Assembly (NCBI GenBank): GCA_002049455.2 | Contig: KV918960.1 | Location: 80,162-144,161 of the forward strand | Reading direction: 5' to 3' | Length of the DNA stretch: 64,000 bases | DNA from: Porphyra umbilicalis | Lineage: Eukaryota; Rhodophyta; Bangiophyceae; Bangiales; Bangiaceae | In this document: piece after piece, positions 24,611 to 36,700 of the stretch | Position numbering within the stretch: the stretch's first letter is position 1 | Layout of the letters: each line of letters begins with the position of its first letter | Notes under the pieces: generated by a model | The model's database searches: none | What the model saw: the letters and a program-made list of their open reading frames with translations, nothing else | What the model was told of the DNA's origin: nothing | Position numbers and translations under genes: made by a program

Positions 24611-25339
24611 CAGCGGCTCGCAGGAGCGGGCCAAACAGCAAGCATCATTCCAAGCCACCTGAGCGAGCCCCCACAATTGCAGCTGGTCAGAAAATCCAGG
24701 ATCTCGGGCGGTCTGTCGCTCGACGCGCGCTGCACGTGAGGCGATCTTCCGCGCCGCAGTGTGTGGCCCAGATCGCCGGCGCTTGGGCAGCTTTCCCCCC
24801 CCCAGACGCCCATTCCTGATGTGTGCCGCCCGCGCCCCCGTCGTTTAACCAGATCGGCTGCTTCGGCGGCGTTGCAACGGATCTTGGTCGTCCCCACCCC
24901 CCCTCGCGCACACCTGTTGCCCCCGTCCTTGCCGTTGCCCCAGGCACGTATCCCCCCCCCTAGCTTCCTTGGAGCGTGCCCTATGTGAAGGTATGTGGAC
25001 GCATGTGAGACGACTTGCTGTGATTTTTTTTATGCCAACCTTTGAGCTGGATATGTTCGGGGGGACGGGAGGGGGGGACGGGAGAGAGGCGCGGGAGGAG
25101 TACGAGGGAGGTGGAAGAGGAGAGGGGATGGAGACAGGGGACGGGGGCATCTCTCGCTGCGCCGCGTCCGCACTATCGGCGTACAGCCGGACGCCACCCC
25201 CGCAACCTCTCCCGTCGGATTGGCCCATTTGGACGCCGCCGTCACGACCACCCGCTTCACGACCACCCAGATCTCTCTCCGTCGGAGGGGTGAGTAAGTG
25301 GGGAGTGTCCGACTGCCGGAGATAGGAATTGCGCCGTAT
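24611..25339. other. no supported gene; GA-rich stretch at 25060-25150
   Basis: Low-complexity purine-rich plus strand and its mirrored short ORFs. Nothing recognisable. Confidence 0.4.
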
Positions 25340-25378
25340 AGCTTTCACGCGACATTCGCGTGAACATGCCGCGTGAAT
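25340..25378 (+). repeat. left terminal inverted repeat
   Basis: AGCTTTCACGCGACATTCGC begins the repeat. The reverse complement of 39872-39910 matches it at most positions. It includes an internal hairpin, TTCACGCGA-cat-TCGCGTGAA. Confidence 0.7.
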
Positions 25379-25381
25379 GCC

Positions 25382-25440
25382 GGGGGGGGGGGGGGGGGGG
25401 GGGCGCGCTCCGCGCGCGCTCCGCGCGCGCGCGCGGGGCG
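25382..25440. repeat. G22 homopolymer plus (CG)n/CGCGCTC tract
   Basis: Twenty-two consecutive G followed by alternating CGCGCTCCGCGCGC. Such DNA can form G-quadruplex and Z-DNA, and it sits immediately inside the left inverted repeat. Confidence 0.8.
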
Positions 25441-25984
25441 GCCGGATGCCGATATGGATTGCGTCAATCACTAGCATGATTTCATTCCCTTTGTGCCATG
25501 CATGACAGATTCCACCGCAATCTTCATGGATTAGAACCGGTCTCAGGTGTACCGATTTGAATCAATCGATCTCAGGATCGCAAGGCTCTTGGTTTCTGAC
25601 CGCCCCGATCTGCCGCGTTCCTTGACCGGGCCGGGGTCGGGTCGTCGTCGGTGGACCAGTCCCAATCCGCCACCATGGCGCCATCGTGGTCGTGACCACG
25701 TCTGCGCGTCATCGTCTGCGCGCCGTCGTTGTCGAGGCTGCTGCCATGGTGCTGCCCGCTGTGTCCATCGACGGGGGGTCGTTACCCGGTTCCTGCCTGT
25801 AGTTCTTCTCGCCGCAGTAGCCCGGGTCGCTGTACGCGGTGTACGTTTTTTTTTGTCTCGGTGCTTGCCTTTCATTTCCGCTCTAAGGACGATAGTTCCG
25901 GGCGCGTTGGGTCGCGTTTGTTTGGCGAGACGCGTGGGCTTGCGGTGATCATGGGCGCCAATACTCCGGGTACCTCCATCATGG

Positions 25985-26080
25985 GTAAGCTCTTTTCGCT
26001 GACTTGGCTGGTACGTGATCTGCCTGCACACTTTTTCCATGGGCTTTGCTTTTCTTGTTCTATTCGCCATCCGTTGACAG
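25985..26080 (+). other. probable 5'-UTR intron of the 752-aa gene
   Basis: Donor GTAAGC at 25985 and acceptor CCGTTGACAG ending at 26080 flank 96 bp with a pyrimidine-rich end. The ATG of the long ORF follows 3 bp later, so the intron need not preserve a frame. Confidence 0.4.
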
Positions 26081-26083
26081 ACG

Positions 26084-28342
26084 ATGAAGGCCGGTATCGG
26101 CTCAGGGCCCGCCTTGCCGGCCGTCCCCGCCGTCCCCGCTGTCCCCGTAGTCCCCGTAGTCCCCGCAGTCCCCGCCGTCTCCGCCGGCGTTCCCGATGTA
26201 CCTGCCGCTTCCGCCCGCGCGCCCGACGTGGCCACCGAGCCTTCCGTGCCTGTCGTACCCGCCGTGCCAGATGAGGAGTACATGCAGTTCTTCCGGTCGT
26301 TGGGCATTTCGGACAGCACCAAGGTCGCCTTCCTCGCTCGCCTCCTGGAAGCCTTCCATGAGGTCGCCATGAAGCTGGACGAGCACCTGTCGCCAACAGG
26401 AGCCATCTTGCACGCCGCCATTAGCCGTATGTGTGAGGGTGACAGCGCCATGGGCGCCCCGCAGCACCGATGGATTCGCATCGTCGACCGGATCGGCTTT
26501 TTTTCGGACGAAGACGAGCACGCAAGCCGCGTCATCAACCTGGGGCTTTCGTTCGCTTACCGGCAGAAGGAGCCTGACGCCGCCGCCAAGGCCATTGCGC
26601 TGAGATTGGAGCGCACGCGCGCCGCTGTCGGTCGCAATCGTATGGAGGGCGCGGCACTTGAGCCAGACCACTCGGGGGGAGCAGCGCTCGGGCAAGGCGA
26701 CCTGGCGGGCGCTGATGAGTTTCCTGCAGGGGGGCTCGTCGTCCGTAACGATCGACAAAACGAGCCCAAGGCGTCGGGAGGCGGGGTGATGGCGGCCAAC
26801 CTGTCTGATGAGGATGGCCTCGACATTCCCCTTGGCGGTGCCGTCGTGCGTCGAGATGTCGCCAGGCAGCCAAGCTCCCTTGGCCATGGAGAGCTACCTG
26901 AAGGTGGGGTCCTCGTCGTCGCTCGACGCGACCCCTCTGGTGGCGCTGCTTCCGAACACGCATCAGCCGCCCCTCCGGGAGCAGCGGCTGCCACGGCCGC
27001 TCCAGCCGCCGCCGCCGCCACCGCTGCCGCCGCTGATGAGGCACAAGCCGCGGCGCTTGTGGAAGTAGCAGGTGCCGCCCATGCGACGGACCGTGACACG
27101 CCTCCGCCGATGGTCAAGCCCTCCGACGAGGCCGTCTCCTGCGTCACCCGTGTTTTGGACCTGATCGAGGAGCGCGACGATTGCAAAGACGTGTTGCGCA
27201 AGCTACACGTGGATGGCCTGGTCTGCCTGGCTCGCCTTCATGGTGGTCAGGATGTGGAGGGGGTGATCGTGGCCAACAACGTGGAGACGGACTGGGCGCC
27301 CGTGCGCACCCTACTCAAGAAATGGTGGCCTTCATGGAGCATCCCGTCCGGATCTCCACCCATGACGCCCATCCCCGGGACAGCCGCGGCTGTTCTCAAC
27401 CCTCTGCGCAGAGCGCAATCGTCCAACTGGGTGGTAGAAGTCGACATGACCGCCATGAACGTCGCCATCCGCCAGTGGTCCGGCAAGTCGGAGCGGTACT
27501 TCAAGGTGAAGGAGCTGACGGACACCATCTACGTCGTCCGCATGGCCCCCTCGCTCAAGCCACCGATGGCCGCCACGATTGCCTCCATGCTCCTGGTTGG
27601 AACGTGGGACCCCACCTTTTGCTCACTCGTCACGCAACTGGCGACGGCCGGACGTGCCCGCACCCCCCGTGCAGCGCCACTTGAGGAGGCCTCTTGCCAC
27701 AACTTCGAGACGGCGGGCGTGAGCGAGCCCCCCTCCTTGCTGTCGACGCGAGCGGTTGGTGGTGTCGCCGCGTTGACCACACCGCTGGCACCGGCGCCCG
27801 ACCATCGCTCCCAAGCCGACCTCATGGCTGATCGTCAAACTGAGATCGACCAGCTCCTTGCGGTTGACAAGAGCACCAATGCAGCAGCCAACCGCGCCCG
27901 CCGCATCGATGCTCGTCGTCGGCAGGCGGTAGCGCCTGGATCAAGCGCCCGTGAGTCTGCTGGTCGTGGCCGGGCGCGCCCACTACCAGCCCCAAGTCGG
28001 CGCAAGAAAGGTGCGCCTCCAAGCTCCAGTGGCTCACGGTTGAGGGCTTCGCATGGCGGCACTGCCCCCCCGCGGAAAGATGGCACGTCAAGGGTGGATG
28101 ATTCGTTGACTGTGAGCCAAGTGACGGCAGCCCCCCGGTGTCCGGACGAGCTTCTGAGTGCGACCGAGCCCGGCCGTGACGAGTCCACTTCCGCGGGTGT
28201 CCCTATTTCCTCGTCAGTGCGCCCTTCTGGACCTGGGCTCCGCCCCGATGCTTCTTTGTCTCAAGCTTCTGTTTTACCCGAGTCGGATGTACCACTGCTG
28301 GATAATGAGGAGGATGAGGATGGGTCTGATGGAACCGACTAA
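26084..28342 (+). CDS. 752-aa protein of unknown function, transposon cargo
   Basis: Not recognised. The ATG at 26084 opens a 752-codon frame that ends in TAA. Residues 1-60 are PAVPVVP repeats. Residues about 65-165 look globular (EEYMQFFRSLGISDSTKVAF, then HRWIRIVDRIGFFSDEDE). A low-complexity Gly/Ala/Arg stretch follows to about residue 350. A second globular block, about 355-520 (VTRVLDLIEERDDCKDVLRK, WVVEVDMTAMNVAI, RYFKVKELTDTIYVVRMA), precedes a basic Arg/Ser-rich region (about 590-670) and an acidic tail (DNEEDEDGSDGTD). The charge pattern suggests a nuclear, nucleic-acid-associated protein. It converges on the Pif1 gene (18 bp between stops). It could be a DNA-binding accessory protein of the transposon, but no motif shows this. 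Confidence 0.6.
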   Translation: MKAGIGSGPALPAVPAVPAVPVVPVVPAVPAVSAGVPDVPAASARAPDVATEPSVPVVPAVPDEEYMQFFRSLGISDSTKVAFLARLLEAFHEVAMKLDEHLSPTGAILHAAISRMCEGDSAMGAPQHRWIRIVDRIGFFSDEDEHASRVINLGLSFAYRQKEPDAAAKAIALRLERTRAAVGRNRMEGAALEPDHSGGAALGQGDLAGADEFPAGGLVVRNDRQNEPKASGGGVMAANLSDEDGLDIPLGGAVVRRDVARQPSSLGHGELPEGGVLVVARRDPSGGAASEHASAAPPGAAAATAAPAAAAATAAAADEAQAAALVEVAGAAHATDRDTPPPMVKPSDEAVSCVTRVLDLIEERDDCKDVLRKLHVDGLVCLARLHGGQDVEGVIVANNVETDWAPVRTLLKKWWPSWSIPSGSPPMTPIPGTAAAVLNPLRRAQSSNWVVEVDMTAMNVAIRQWSGKSERYFKVKELTDTIYVVRMAPSLKPPMAATIASMLLVGTWDPTFCSLVTQLATAGRARTPRAAPLEEASCHNFETAGVSEPPSLLSTRAVGGVAALTTPLAPAPDHRSQADLMADRQTEIDQLLAVDKSTNAAANRARRIDARRRQAVAPGSSARESAGRGRARPLPAPSRRKKGAPPSSSGSRLRASHGGTAPPRKDGTSRVDDSLTVSQVTAAPRCPDELLSATEPGRDESTSAGVPISSSVRPSGPGLRPDASLSQASVLPESDVPLLDNEEDEDGSDGTD

Positions 28343-28360
28343 ATAATGAATGTATAGATG

Positions 28361-31138
28361 CTACAAACGTGGACTGTCTTGGTACAGCTGCAGAGCGGCC
28401 GGGTCCGCAATCACACGGCTACCGCAAAAAGAGCGTACGTGCATGCGCATCTTGTCGGGCACTCGGCTCATTGCAGCCAGCACCATGCCCGACCCAAACG
28501 CCTGCCCCACATCCAAAACAGCCTCTGACAAGGTCAAGCTCTGCGACCGGTGAACAGTGATGCCCCAACCGAGAACAAACGGAACTTGAACACGCACAGC
28601 AACAGCCCCCGGTCGCGACAGAATGCGAGACTCAAACTCGACGGGTGGGCAACACACTTCCACCCAATCGGCACCCGCCCCTCGCACTCCCTGCCTACCC
28701 GAACGAGTACCCTCAGTCAACTCGTGCTCCTCAAAGCGCACGACAGGGGTCCCGTCGGCCTCATAGTCCACCACGTGCCCGATGCTACCGTGGTAGAGAC
28801 CAAGCCCGAGGAAGTGGTTAGACGTGAGCATGACACGTGCACCACGGCAATGCTCCACCCGTCGAGGAGCCACACAATCGACCAGAGCGGCATCGCGCGC
28901 GTTCGTCGGCACGCTACCGAGATCAGGCGGGGACACGTCACGGTCCCGGTTCGGGTCCTCTTTCACGTTGTGGATGGCAACGGAGACAGTCGGTGGCGCG
29001 CCTGCACACAGCCGCCTCAAGCACGCCTCGTTGTGGTTGTCGACGTCCTCATGCCGCGGCATGATGTGCAACACCTTGTACTGGAGCGCCTCGTACGCCT
29101 CATCAGTCACCGAACGCTCGTCCATGAGCGACTGCACGGCGTCCGTGCACCGCCCAAACCGAGCGTCGTGGATGGCCGCTATAAAGTCGGGCTGGCCTTG
29201 GCGGTGCACGCGCGTGAGCTCCAAAATACCGTCACCGAACAGTGACTGCCAGCAATGGCCCGCAAATGCCAACCTGCCAAACGGGGGACGCAACTGCAAA
29301 AAGTCACCGAAGGCGTAGACGACGGTTGGCGGCTTGCCCACCCGGGACAGTCGCAGAAGCTCGTGCATGACGTCGAGGTTGTCGGCGGGCACCATGGAGA
29401 TCTCGTCGATTATTAGCACGTCCACCTTGGCGAGCCGCTGGGAGATCGGCCGCCACCGGTCAAGCGACAGAAGGCGAGCGGCTTCTTGCGCCGGGTTGTC
29501 CGACTGCATCTTGTAGTCCTTGACGAAACCGAAAAACGAATGGCACGTGACGCCCTTCGCGGTCTTGGCCGCGCTCCCGGTCGGCGCAACGACCACGACG
29601 GCACCGGTGCCCGGCAGCCGGCTGCGCACGAAGACGGCAAATGCCCGCAAAAAGGACGTCTTGCCCACACCAGGACCACCACTGACAAACGTGCTCAACT
29701 TGCGCCCGAACAGACTCTGAGAGACAGCAGTCCAAGAGCTGTCGGCCGCCATCCGCGTCAGCGGACCTGGCGCCGGCGGCTGGCCGCCCCTTAATGAGCG
29801 GCCACCAATCACGTCGGCGCAGCTCGGTGACGGTGAGGCTCCAAGACCGGGGTCGCCACCTTCGCCTGCAGCGCCACTGGGGCGGTCGTCAACGCGGCCG
29901 CTCCCCACCGAAAGCGAAGAGAAGCCTGCCTTGTCGGCCGACGACGACGCCACCCGCCGATGATCGCCAAGCGCCGCGTCACGGCGCAGGCCCTCCTCCA
30001 GGTCGTTTTGGTCCCATGTGGCAACCGACTCCGCCACCATGCGGTGGATGCTCTCGAAAGTAAACGCTCCCTGGCCCGGGTCGCCGGGGGCCACCCAGGT
30101 GGGGTTCTTGTCGTCCGACGGCCCATTCTTTTTGCCGCACCCACGCGAGCGCTTGCTACCGACGTTAGCCGACTGGAAGCTCGTTCCACAGCCAGAGCGA
30201 CGCGAGTCACGGGCGCCATTGGCAGAGGCTCCGACCGAGCAGACCTCCGCCCCACACGGGCAGGGTGAAATAGCGGGGGCGCCGCGGCTTGGGCCTGCGC
30301 CACGAGATGACAAAGGCGTCGTCGCCGTCGCAGTAGAAACACCTTGGTGCTCCGACCCGTCGAGGAGGCGGTTGTGCCGGGGAGCGACCGCAAGAGCTGC
30401 ACAGGTCACCGATGGCATCCTTGATGGGCAACCGTCACCAGCCCACCCCAGACCACTCGCCGATAGCGCTGAGGATTTGAAGACCGTAGGAGGTGCGGTG
30501 GAGTGGCCGAACCGAGCGCGCTTGTAGACGGGGGACACGTCCGCGGACGGCGGTGACGACGACCCCACGTGCGGGCGTGCCGGAGGGATTGACGCTGGCT
30601 CAATCTCCAGCGGAGAGCTGGCCACGGGCGCCGGCAACGCCACCTTCTCGACAGGTGCGGCACTCGCAAGGGTAGTGGTCAACAAAACCCGCTGCATTGC
30701 CGAACCTGCGTCATTGGCGAGCCACTTGTTGGCGTCTGCAGCGACTGAAAAGCTTGCCGCCACACACAGCGTCGACGCCGTCGTCTGCACCAGCTGCACA
30801 GCACCACCAACGCCAGAGGTGTTGATCTCAAAACAAGCGCGGGCGCCTTGGGCAATGATGGCAAGCCACGAAGATGAGCTGGCCGCTGCCGATAGCGTCC
30901 CAGGAGGTTGACCGACGACACCAGTGGCCACGGCCGCAATCGCGTCGGGATTGGTCAGCCAGCACATGGCCACCTCGGACGACCCAAACGAGTGGCACGC
31001 CAGCACGCTGCCAAGCTCCATGGCCAGCAGCTGATGACCGATGCTGCTGGCGTCAGAGGAGCGGAGGAGGACCGAGGTGAGGGGAGTGATCACCGCGAGC
31101 AGTGAGCGCGAGCCCACCGCCGCACCAGCCGGTGGCAT
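28361..31138 (-). CDS. Pif1-family DNA helicase
   Basis: Superfamily 1B 5'-3' DNA helicase. Counted from the ATG at 31138 it is 925 aa. About 480 N-terminal residues are Ala/Ser/Gly-rich with a Cys-containing patch (SPCPCGAEVC) and a basic patch (GSKRSRGCGKKNG). Helicase motifs follow: Walker A SGGPGVGKTSFLRAF (about residue 483), motif Ia VVVVAPTGSAAKTAKG, Walker B VLIIDEISMVPADNL (about 570), motif III YAFGDFLQLRPPFG, an LTRVHRQ motif, and C-terminal GWGITVHRSQSLTL (about 860), the Pif1/RecD2 signature. All core motifs look intact with no frame break. The frame is open upstream to 31561, but only from GTG; 31138 is the first ATG with a purine at -3. Helitrons carry Pif1-like helicases, but no Rep domain is present here. 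The neighbours suggest a role in transposon replication or repair. Confidence 0.88.
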   Translation of the reverse strand: MPPAGAAVGSRSLLAVITPLTSVLLRSSDASSIGHQLLAMELGSVLACHSFGSSEVAMCWLTNPDAIAAVATGVVGQPPGTLSAAASSSSWLAIIAQGARACFEINTSGVGGAVQLVQTTASTLCVAASFSVAADANKWLANDAGSAMQRVLLTTTLASAAPVEKVALPAPVASSPLEIEPASIPPARPHVGSSSPPSADVSPVYKRARFGHSTAPPTVFKSSALSASGLGWAGDGCPSRMPSVTCAALAVAPRHNRLLDGSEHQGVSTATATTPLSSRGAGPSRGAPAISPCPCGAEVCSVGASANGARDSRRSGCGTSFQSANVGSKRSRGCGKKNGPSDDKNPTWVAPGDPGQGAFTFESIHRMVAESVATWDQNDLEEGLRRDAALGDHRRVASSSADKAGFSSLSVGSGRVDDRPSGAAGEGGDPGLGASPSPSCADVIGGRSLRGGQPPAPGPLTRMAADSSWTAVSQSLFGRKLSTFVSGGPGVGKTSFLRAFAVFVRSRLPGTGAVVVVAPTGSAAKTAKGVTCHSFFGFVKDYKMQSDNPAQEAARLLSLDRWRPISQRLAKVDVLIIDEISMVPADNLDVMHELLRLSRVGKPPTVVYAFGDFLQLRPPFGRLAFAGHCWQSLFGDGILELTRVHRQGQPDFIAAIHDARFGRCTDAVQSLMDERSVTDEAYEALQYKVLHIMPRHEDVDNHNEACLRRLCAGAPPTVSVAIHNVKEDPNRDRDVSPPDLGSVPTNARDAALVDCVAPRRVEHCRGARVMLTSNHFLGLGLYHGSIGHVVDYEADGTPVVRFEEHELTEGTRSGRQGVRGAGADWVEVCCPPVEFESRILSRPGAVAVRVQVPFVLGWGITVHRSQSLTLSEAVLDVGQAFGSGMVLAAMSRVPDKMRMHVRSFCGSRVIADPAALQLYQDSPRL

Positions 31139-31195
31139 CCCAGCGCGGGGGCGCGGAGCAAGGGTGAGGATGGGGGCGGGGGGGGGGGGGGGGGG

Positions 31196-33758
31196 AGGTA
31201 GCGCCGCGACAAACAAGCGCGGAGGGGGGGACAGCCCTAAACTAAAGGATGCCGTGGGAAGGGGGAAGCAACCCGACCACAGCCCCCGCCCGCCAAGCAG
31301 CAATAAGAAGCTGGTGGGTGGGTACCACCGAGAGCAGCAGGATGGTCGGGGCAGACAGTGCACCCGCGCGAGCGAGACGGGCAGTGGGGGGGGGGACGAG
31401 CTCGGCCAGTGGGCGCCTGACCGACACACAGGGAGAGCGCCAGAATGGTGCCAAATGCGAGTCCCAGTGGGGGGGGTCGGGACGGCCAACAGCGGCAGAA
31501 ACGACGCCCAACTGAGGACACTTGAGCCCACTTTCGGGTGGACCACCGAGGCCCAGCCCACATCGGAAGCTTAACTACCAAGCCAACAGCAGGACTTCGA
31601 TTGACCCATTGCCACAAACATTGATCCAGGGTCCTCGTTGACGCCGTTTCCAACAAACTTGTTTTAACCGAATCAGGATCTGCCAGCGCCAAGTGTCGTC
31701 GAAAGCGACAAGCGTCGTCCCCCGACCTCCAGCAAGCGCTTCGCCTGAACAAGAAATCTGGAGCATGGCCGGATCCGTGGCACGAACGGAAAACGGAGTT
31801 TCAAATTCCAAGTCGTTGAGAGAGCAATATGATGTCCACAATCGCCAACTTCGCCGTTTACAGTTGCGACCTGCGAAAGAATGGATTGGACAATCCCTTT
31901 TCTGGAAATTGTGCGCACCCGACCAGATCGCAGTCGGGCCGTTCTTGCCCAAACAAGGCTGTTTCCCAGTTGCAGATGACGGCTCGGGGCCCCGCGATAC
32001 GCACAGCATTTGCTGGATAACTTGAACGGGATATTCAAATACGGCAACATGACCAAGTTCATGGTCACATTGTGATCAGAATCGGTGCCATTTTGGCCAT
32101 TGCCGAGTTCTGATTCAATGTGATAATCGGTGGGGCAGGCTGAGACGCCAAGAGGGCATCGTAGGCCCGACCGAATATTCTTTTTGGAGCTGCAATCAAT
32201 CACGTTTTGATCATCACACATCTTGAGCGAACTTCACCGTCTGGTGGGTCGTCCGTGAAAGGTCTGGCTTTTGCGTGATCCTTTTCGAAGGCCATTGCCT
32301 GTCATGGATCGAGTACGGACGCCGGTTTCTGGCCTTCTGAGGGGGGTGCTGGTTGCTGCTGGGACGCCGGAACAGCTGGTTTCCATCGATTCTGGCCCTC
32401 CTGAGGGGGGGTCCCGGTAGCTCCCAAGTGTAGGGCGCGCTACCTGCTGTGCGCCTTAGGCCGTGGTACCCCTCCACCTGGCGCCCTTGCCCCCCGCCTG
32501 GCACGGCGCACTGACCCCCCCACGACACAATCGCATAGCGGTAGCTCGATCCGCGGCGCCCCCGCATCCGCCGCTCCAACAGCGCCACGCCAGCTTCTAG
32601 TGACTCATGACAGAGCCATCCGCCTCTCGCCCCACCCCGACATCCTATGCTCGTCCTCCAGCTTGTCCGTCCGTATCGCTGTGTTGGTTGACAGTCTTTC
32701 AACTCTCCCCGGCCGTGCTTCTGCCATGCATGCCGCACAGCGTCAGTCTCTGCGCACCGTCACCTGCGCGGCGAGATGGGGCTTTACCGCAATGACCTCC
32801 CCATACATAAGACTCTGCAGCTGGCAGTGACCCACAGCCGCGAGCATACTTGGTCCTAAAGCGGTCCGTGAGGTCAGATAGGCGATGGCTGTTGCGCACA
32901 CTTGCTCCAAACGTGGGCTGTGAAACCTGAGAGCTGATGGCAGTTGGCGGACTTGGGAGAGACATGTGGCAGAGTGGCAACGTTCCACAGCGCTGAGCTG
33001 GGATGTGCAGCCCGAAGCTGACACTCCGCCATTGACATGGGTGGCAGCGCCAATCGTTAGTCCTGGTGCCGTCACATCGGTAGCCATGTGCAAAAGTGTC
33101 GCAGAGGAGGGGACCATCGCCATGCAGGCGGTAATCACTCGCAGTGTGGGGATATGTGTTTGACGAACGGCGGGCAATGAAGCAGCGAGTGAGCAGATGC
33201 CATTTACGGCAGCGTTGGGCAGTCTTGCTGTGACGGCCAGGCTGCAAAAATGGGATGAACAGAGGCTGGCGGGATGGGATCGATGGGTGGGGGGCGGTGG
33301 TGCATGCGTCTACGCGCTCCGACTGCACCTCTGACCGCATTGCACCCGTCGGTGCTGTCCGACGCAGCCGCCCTAACGCACCTTGCGAGCTCATGCGGAG
33401 GTCGGCCGCCGAATGGTACCGCTGCCACACCCCGGGAGGTACTTCCCCGTTTCTGGACATGAACTCTAGCCTGGCATGCTGCTCCATGTGGGATGGGGCA
33501 CAGGTGGCTGATCAATATCGTGCCGGTCCGGCGCTTACGAATGCAGAAGACTGCAGCGGGCTGTAGGGGTTTGGCCTGTGGGAGGCGGCTTGACGTGCCT
33601 GCCACAGTGATCAGACTGCGTTTCGGCATGGCTGCTTGCAGTCTGTTTACTGATCGTTCGAGTCATACGGGGCAGTGCCCACGCGAGGTGACAACGGAGA
33701 CAACGTATATAGTGCTTCACGAAAGGTCCCCCCTCACAACACTACACACAGAGCACGA
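31196..33758. other. gene-poor interior of the large transposon
   Basis: About 2.5 kb without a supportable gene. Short minus-strand ORFs (31575-32009, 32699-33487) lack motifs. A short direct repeat (CTGAGGGGGG) occurs near 32340 and 32402. An 18-G run lies just outside at 31178-31195. Decayed coding sequence cannot be excluded. Confidence 0.4.
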
Positions 33759-36700
33759 CTATTCCTTGACGGCCGTGCTCGATTCGTGCACCGTGGGCAG
33801 AAGGCTACAGGCATCCGCAATCACCAAGCTATCCACATAAAGCACAGCGCTTAGGCGCTGCCGCAATACAGGAATGTCCTCTTGGCCAAAGCAAAGAGGG
33901 GCACCAAGTGAGAAACAATCAGCTGCCGCCAGCACAAACACACCACAGCTACCGCCATCAGACTGACGTGGCAGGCCGAGGTCCATCTCGCCCTCCCAGA
34001 CCTCTATCTCCCATGCCCGAGCCACATCCTTCCCCAGGCGGGCAGCCACTTCATCCGACAGCCAGCGCCGCGCCGTTGCTAAGACGTGCGCCGCCCCAAC
34101 GCCGTGCATCGAATCGTAGTACTGGAACTGCCGCGCCTGCACGTCGATGACCACCAGCACCCAGTGCAAGTTGCCGACGTTGACGGGGATGATCACCCGG
34201 TCGATGGAGCCAATGTCCAGCCCGTTCTTCCAACCCCACGTGCGCACGCCATTGTAGTCATAACAGCCGGCTCGCTCCAGCAAGCGCGAGAAAAAGAACG
34301 TGTTGAACATGTAGGTCCTGGGACATGACGCACGCTCGCCCGGGTTCCCCACCGACGTCGAGCACAGCAGCTTTGCCCGATGGTTGAGCAGCGCCACACA
34401 AGAGTTCATCAACTCATCATTCAGCCACCGTTCACCGACCAACAGCCGGAAGTCGGCGACGGTAAGAGTGATCTTGGCCTTGTTCCCTCTCCGCACGTGC
34501 GCCGACGGCGGGCGGTCTGTAACCAACGCGTTAACCGCCGCCACGTGCTCGCCGCATAACGGCAAAGTACTGATCGACGACCACAGCGGCTTATCCGACG
34601 AACACCTCATCGCCACCGCTGCAACGGCAGCGTCGTCGGGCAGAAGGGTGGAGCCGCCTGCGGCACCGTCGGCGTCATTGGTGACCACGGCGGCTGCGTC
34701 GACGCCAACCGCATCAGCGGAGGGCGTTGGCAGAGCGCCCAACTCGGGCAATATGTCCGCCTCGGCCGAGTGCGTCGGCTGGCCAAGCTTCACGGCCAAG
34801 GTCTGCTCGGTCTCGCGGCGACCGTCGTCAGCAATGGACGCTTGACAGAGGCAGCTTGATCCCCGCTCACAACGGCGGGAGAGTTGGCTGTGGAAGAACG
34901 GCGCAAGAGGAATGTGGTCGTTTTCAGCCTTGGGGTTGGCCGAGGACAACCGCTGCAGCTTGCGGATGTTCATCATGGCGACCTGCACCATCTTGTGCGT
35001 CATGTACGTGGCCGGCTTCATGTAGGCGAGGCTTGTCCTGTTCGCCACTGCGATGGAGTGGGACACCTCCGCCGCCTGGGTGGCCACGCCCGCCGTGGCC
35101 CCCAAGCTTTCGTCCGGCATGTAGATCGGGGAGCAAGTGTGGGTGATTGAGTGGGGTCGGTCCAGGATGCACCGCACATTGTGGTCGCGCAGGATAGGGC
35201 GCACGCTCCGGAGCGCGTTCTTGTCCAGCTTGCAAGCGACATCGTAAAAGATGACCTTGGGAAGTTGGGGAAACCGCTCCAACACGATGGACAGCGCCTC
35301 CCCGACGCTCTCAGCACGAAAGAGACACCGAAAGCCAAGCGTGATTACATGCGGGCACACGACGTTGAAGACGCCTTGGGTGCTGCCACACTTGACGGAG
35401 AAAGCCTTGTTGCACGCGTCGCCGTCTCCCTCCACGTCCGCTGCATGCTTGTCCTTGCCTTTGTACCCGACTCGCCGCTTGAGCGCCTCGCTGTCCTTGA
35501 TGCCCGGGCGCACCCGCTCAAGCCCTGGAAAGGACTCGAAACTCAGCAACGGGTTGTCCAAGTCGCCGGCGGGTTTGGTAGCGCGCCACGCCGCGTAGTC
35601 GGCCGGCGTGGGCCGGCCGCCCCACTTGCGGCAGTAGTCGGCGTTGACCCATCCCCGATCGAGCGCCTCCTTCTTGTTGGCGGCGGCCGCGAAGAGCTTG
35701 TCGACATCCTCCTCCATCTCGACGGCGCGCAGCAGCGTTGCGCCCAAAGCGTAGCGAAAGTGAGCGTCCTCGTCAATCTCCTTGGCGAACCAGCCCACAA
35801 AGTTGGTTAGGAAACCGATTCCGTCAACAGCCTCCGTCAGGTCGCGCCACATTCCGGCACTTTGCAGCCGTAAAGAGTTGGCCAGCAACCGCGCCGCCGC
35901 CTCGTCGTGCCCTTGAAACATTCCCGTGACGGTCTCACCCAACAGGGCTTGGAGGAACGTGCGGACATGGAGCCACGCCCCATCGTCACGCTTGGGGTAG
36001 TTCTCAAAGTCCGGCGAGCAATGGCCTACGCGGTCGCGCCACGAGTCCGACGGGAGTTTGGCGGGGGTGCCTTTGCCGCCCAACGTGATGTTGCCGTCAT
36101 CGTCCTTGCGCAGCTTGGCCTCCAGGCTGGTACTGGCCGCTGGCGCCTCAGGGTCCGCTTCAGTGGCGCCGCCAACAGTCGACGCAGCTGATGAGGCCGA
36201 CTTGCCCGCAGGTGGTGCTTGACCAGTGGGCGTCCCGCTCGCCTCCGCACCCGTGCGGCCGTCCTTTGTGCCGAACGGGAAGAAGCGGAAGAACAAACGA
36301 GCAGCGGCCGTCTCCACGCACGCCCGGTCGTTCACCGCAATGGTCTTATGCCACGAGTCGAGCAGCAGCGTCTGCAGGACCGTGAGGGCCGCAGCTGAGT
36401 GGAGCACCTTGCTGATGGCGGCACGCAGTTGAGCAGACTGCACGACGCATAGCACCGACGCCGCAATGTCGAGCACTGGCACCTCCTCCTCGTACCGGGC
36501 GGGGTTGGCATCGTCTGGGTCGGTGCAGACCAAGGCTTGCCCGTCAATGACGACAAACTCAGGGTTGGGGCCACAAACGGGGCAGCACGCCGCTTCCGCA
36601 GGGATGACGAGCGTCCTCAGCATGGCCGTTCCGAGTTTGACCACGTCTTGTCTCCGCAGCGCGAAGGAGAAGATGTCCGACGTTAAGTGTCGCGTCGCGG

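Noticed and set aside
28361-31561. Helitron identity for the Pif1 gene
   Set aside because: No Rep/HUH motif, no Helitron-type 3' hairpin with CTRR, and the gene lies between inverted repeats with a DDE-type transposase.
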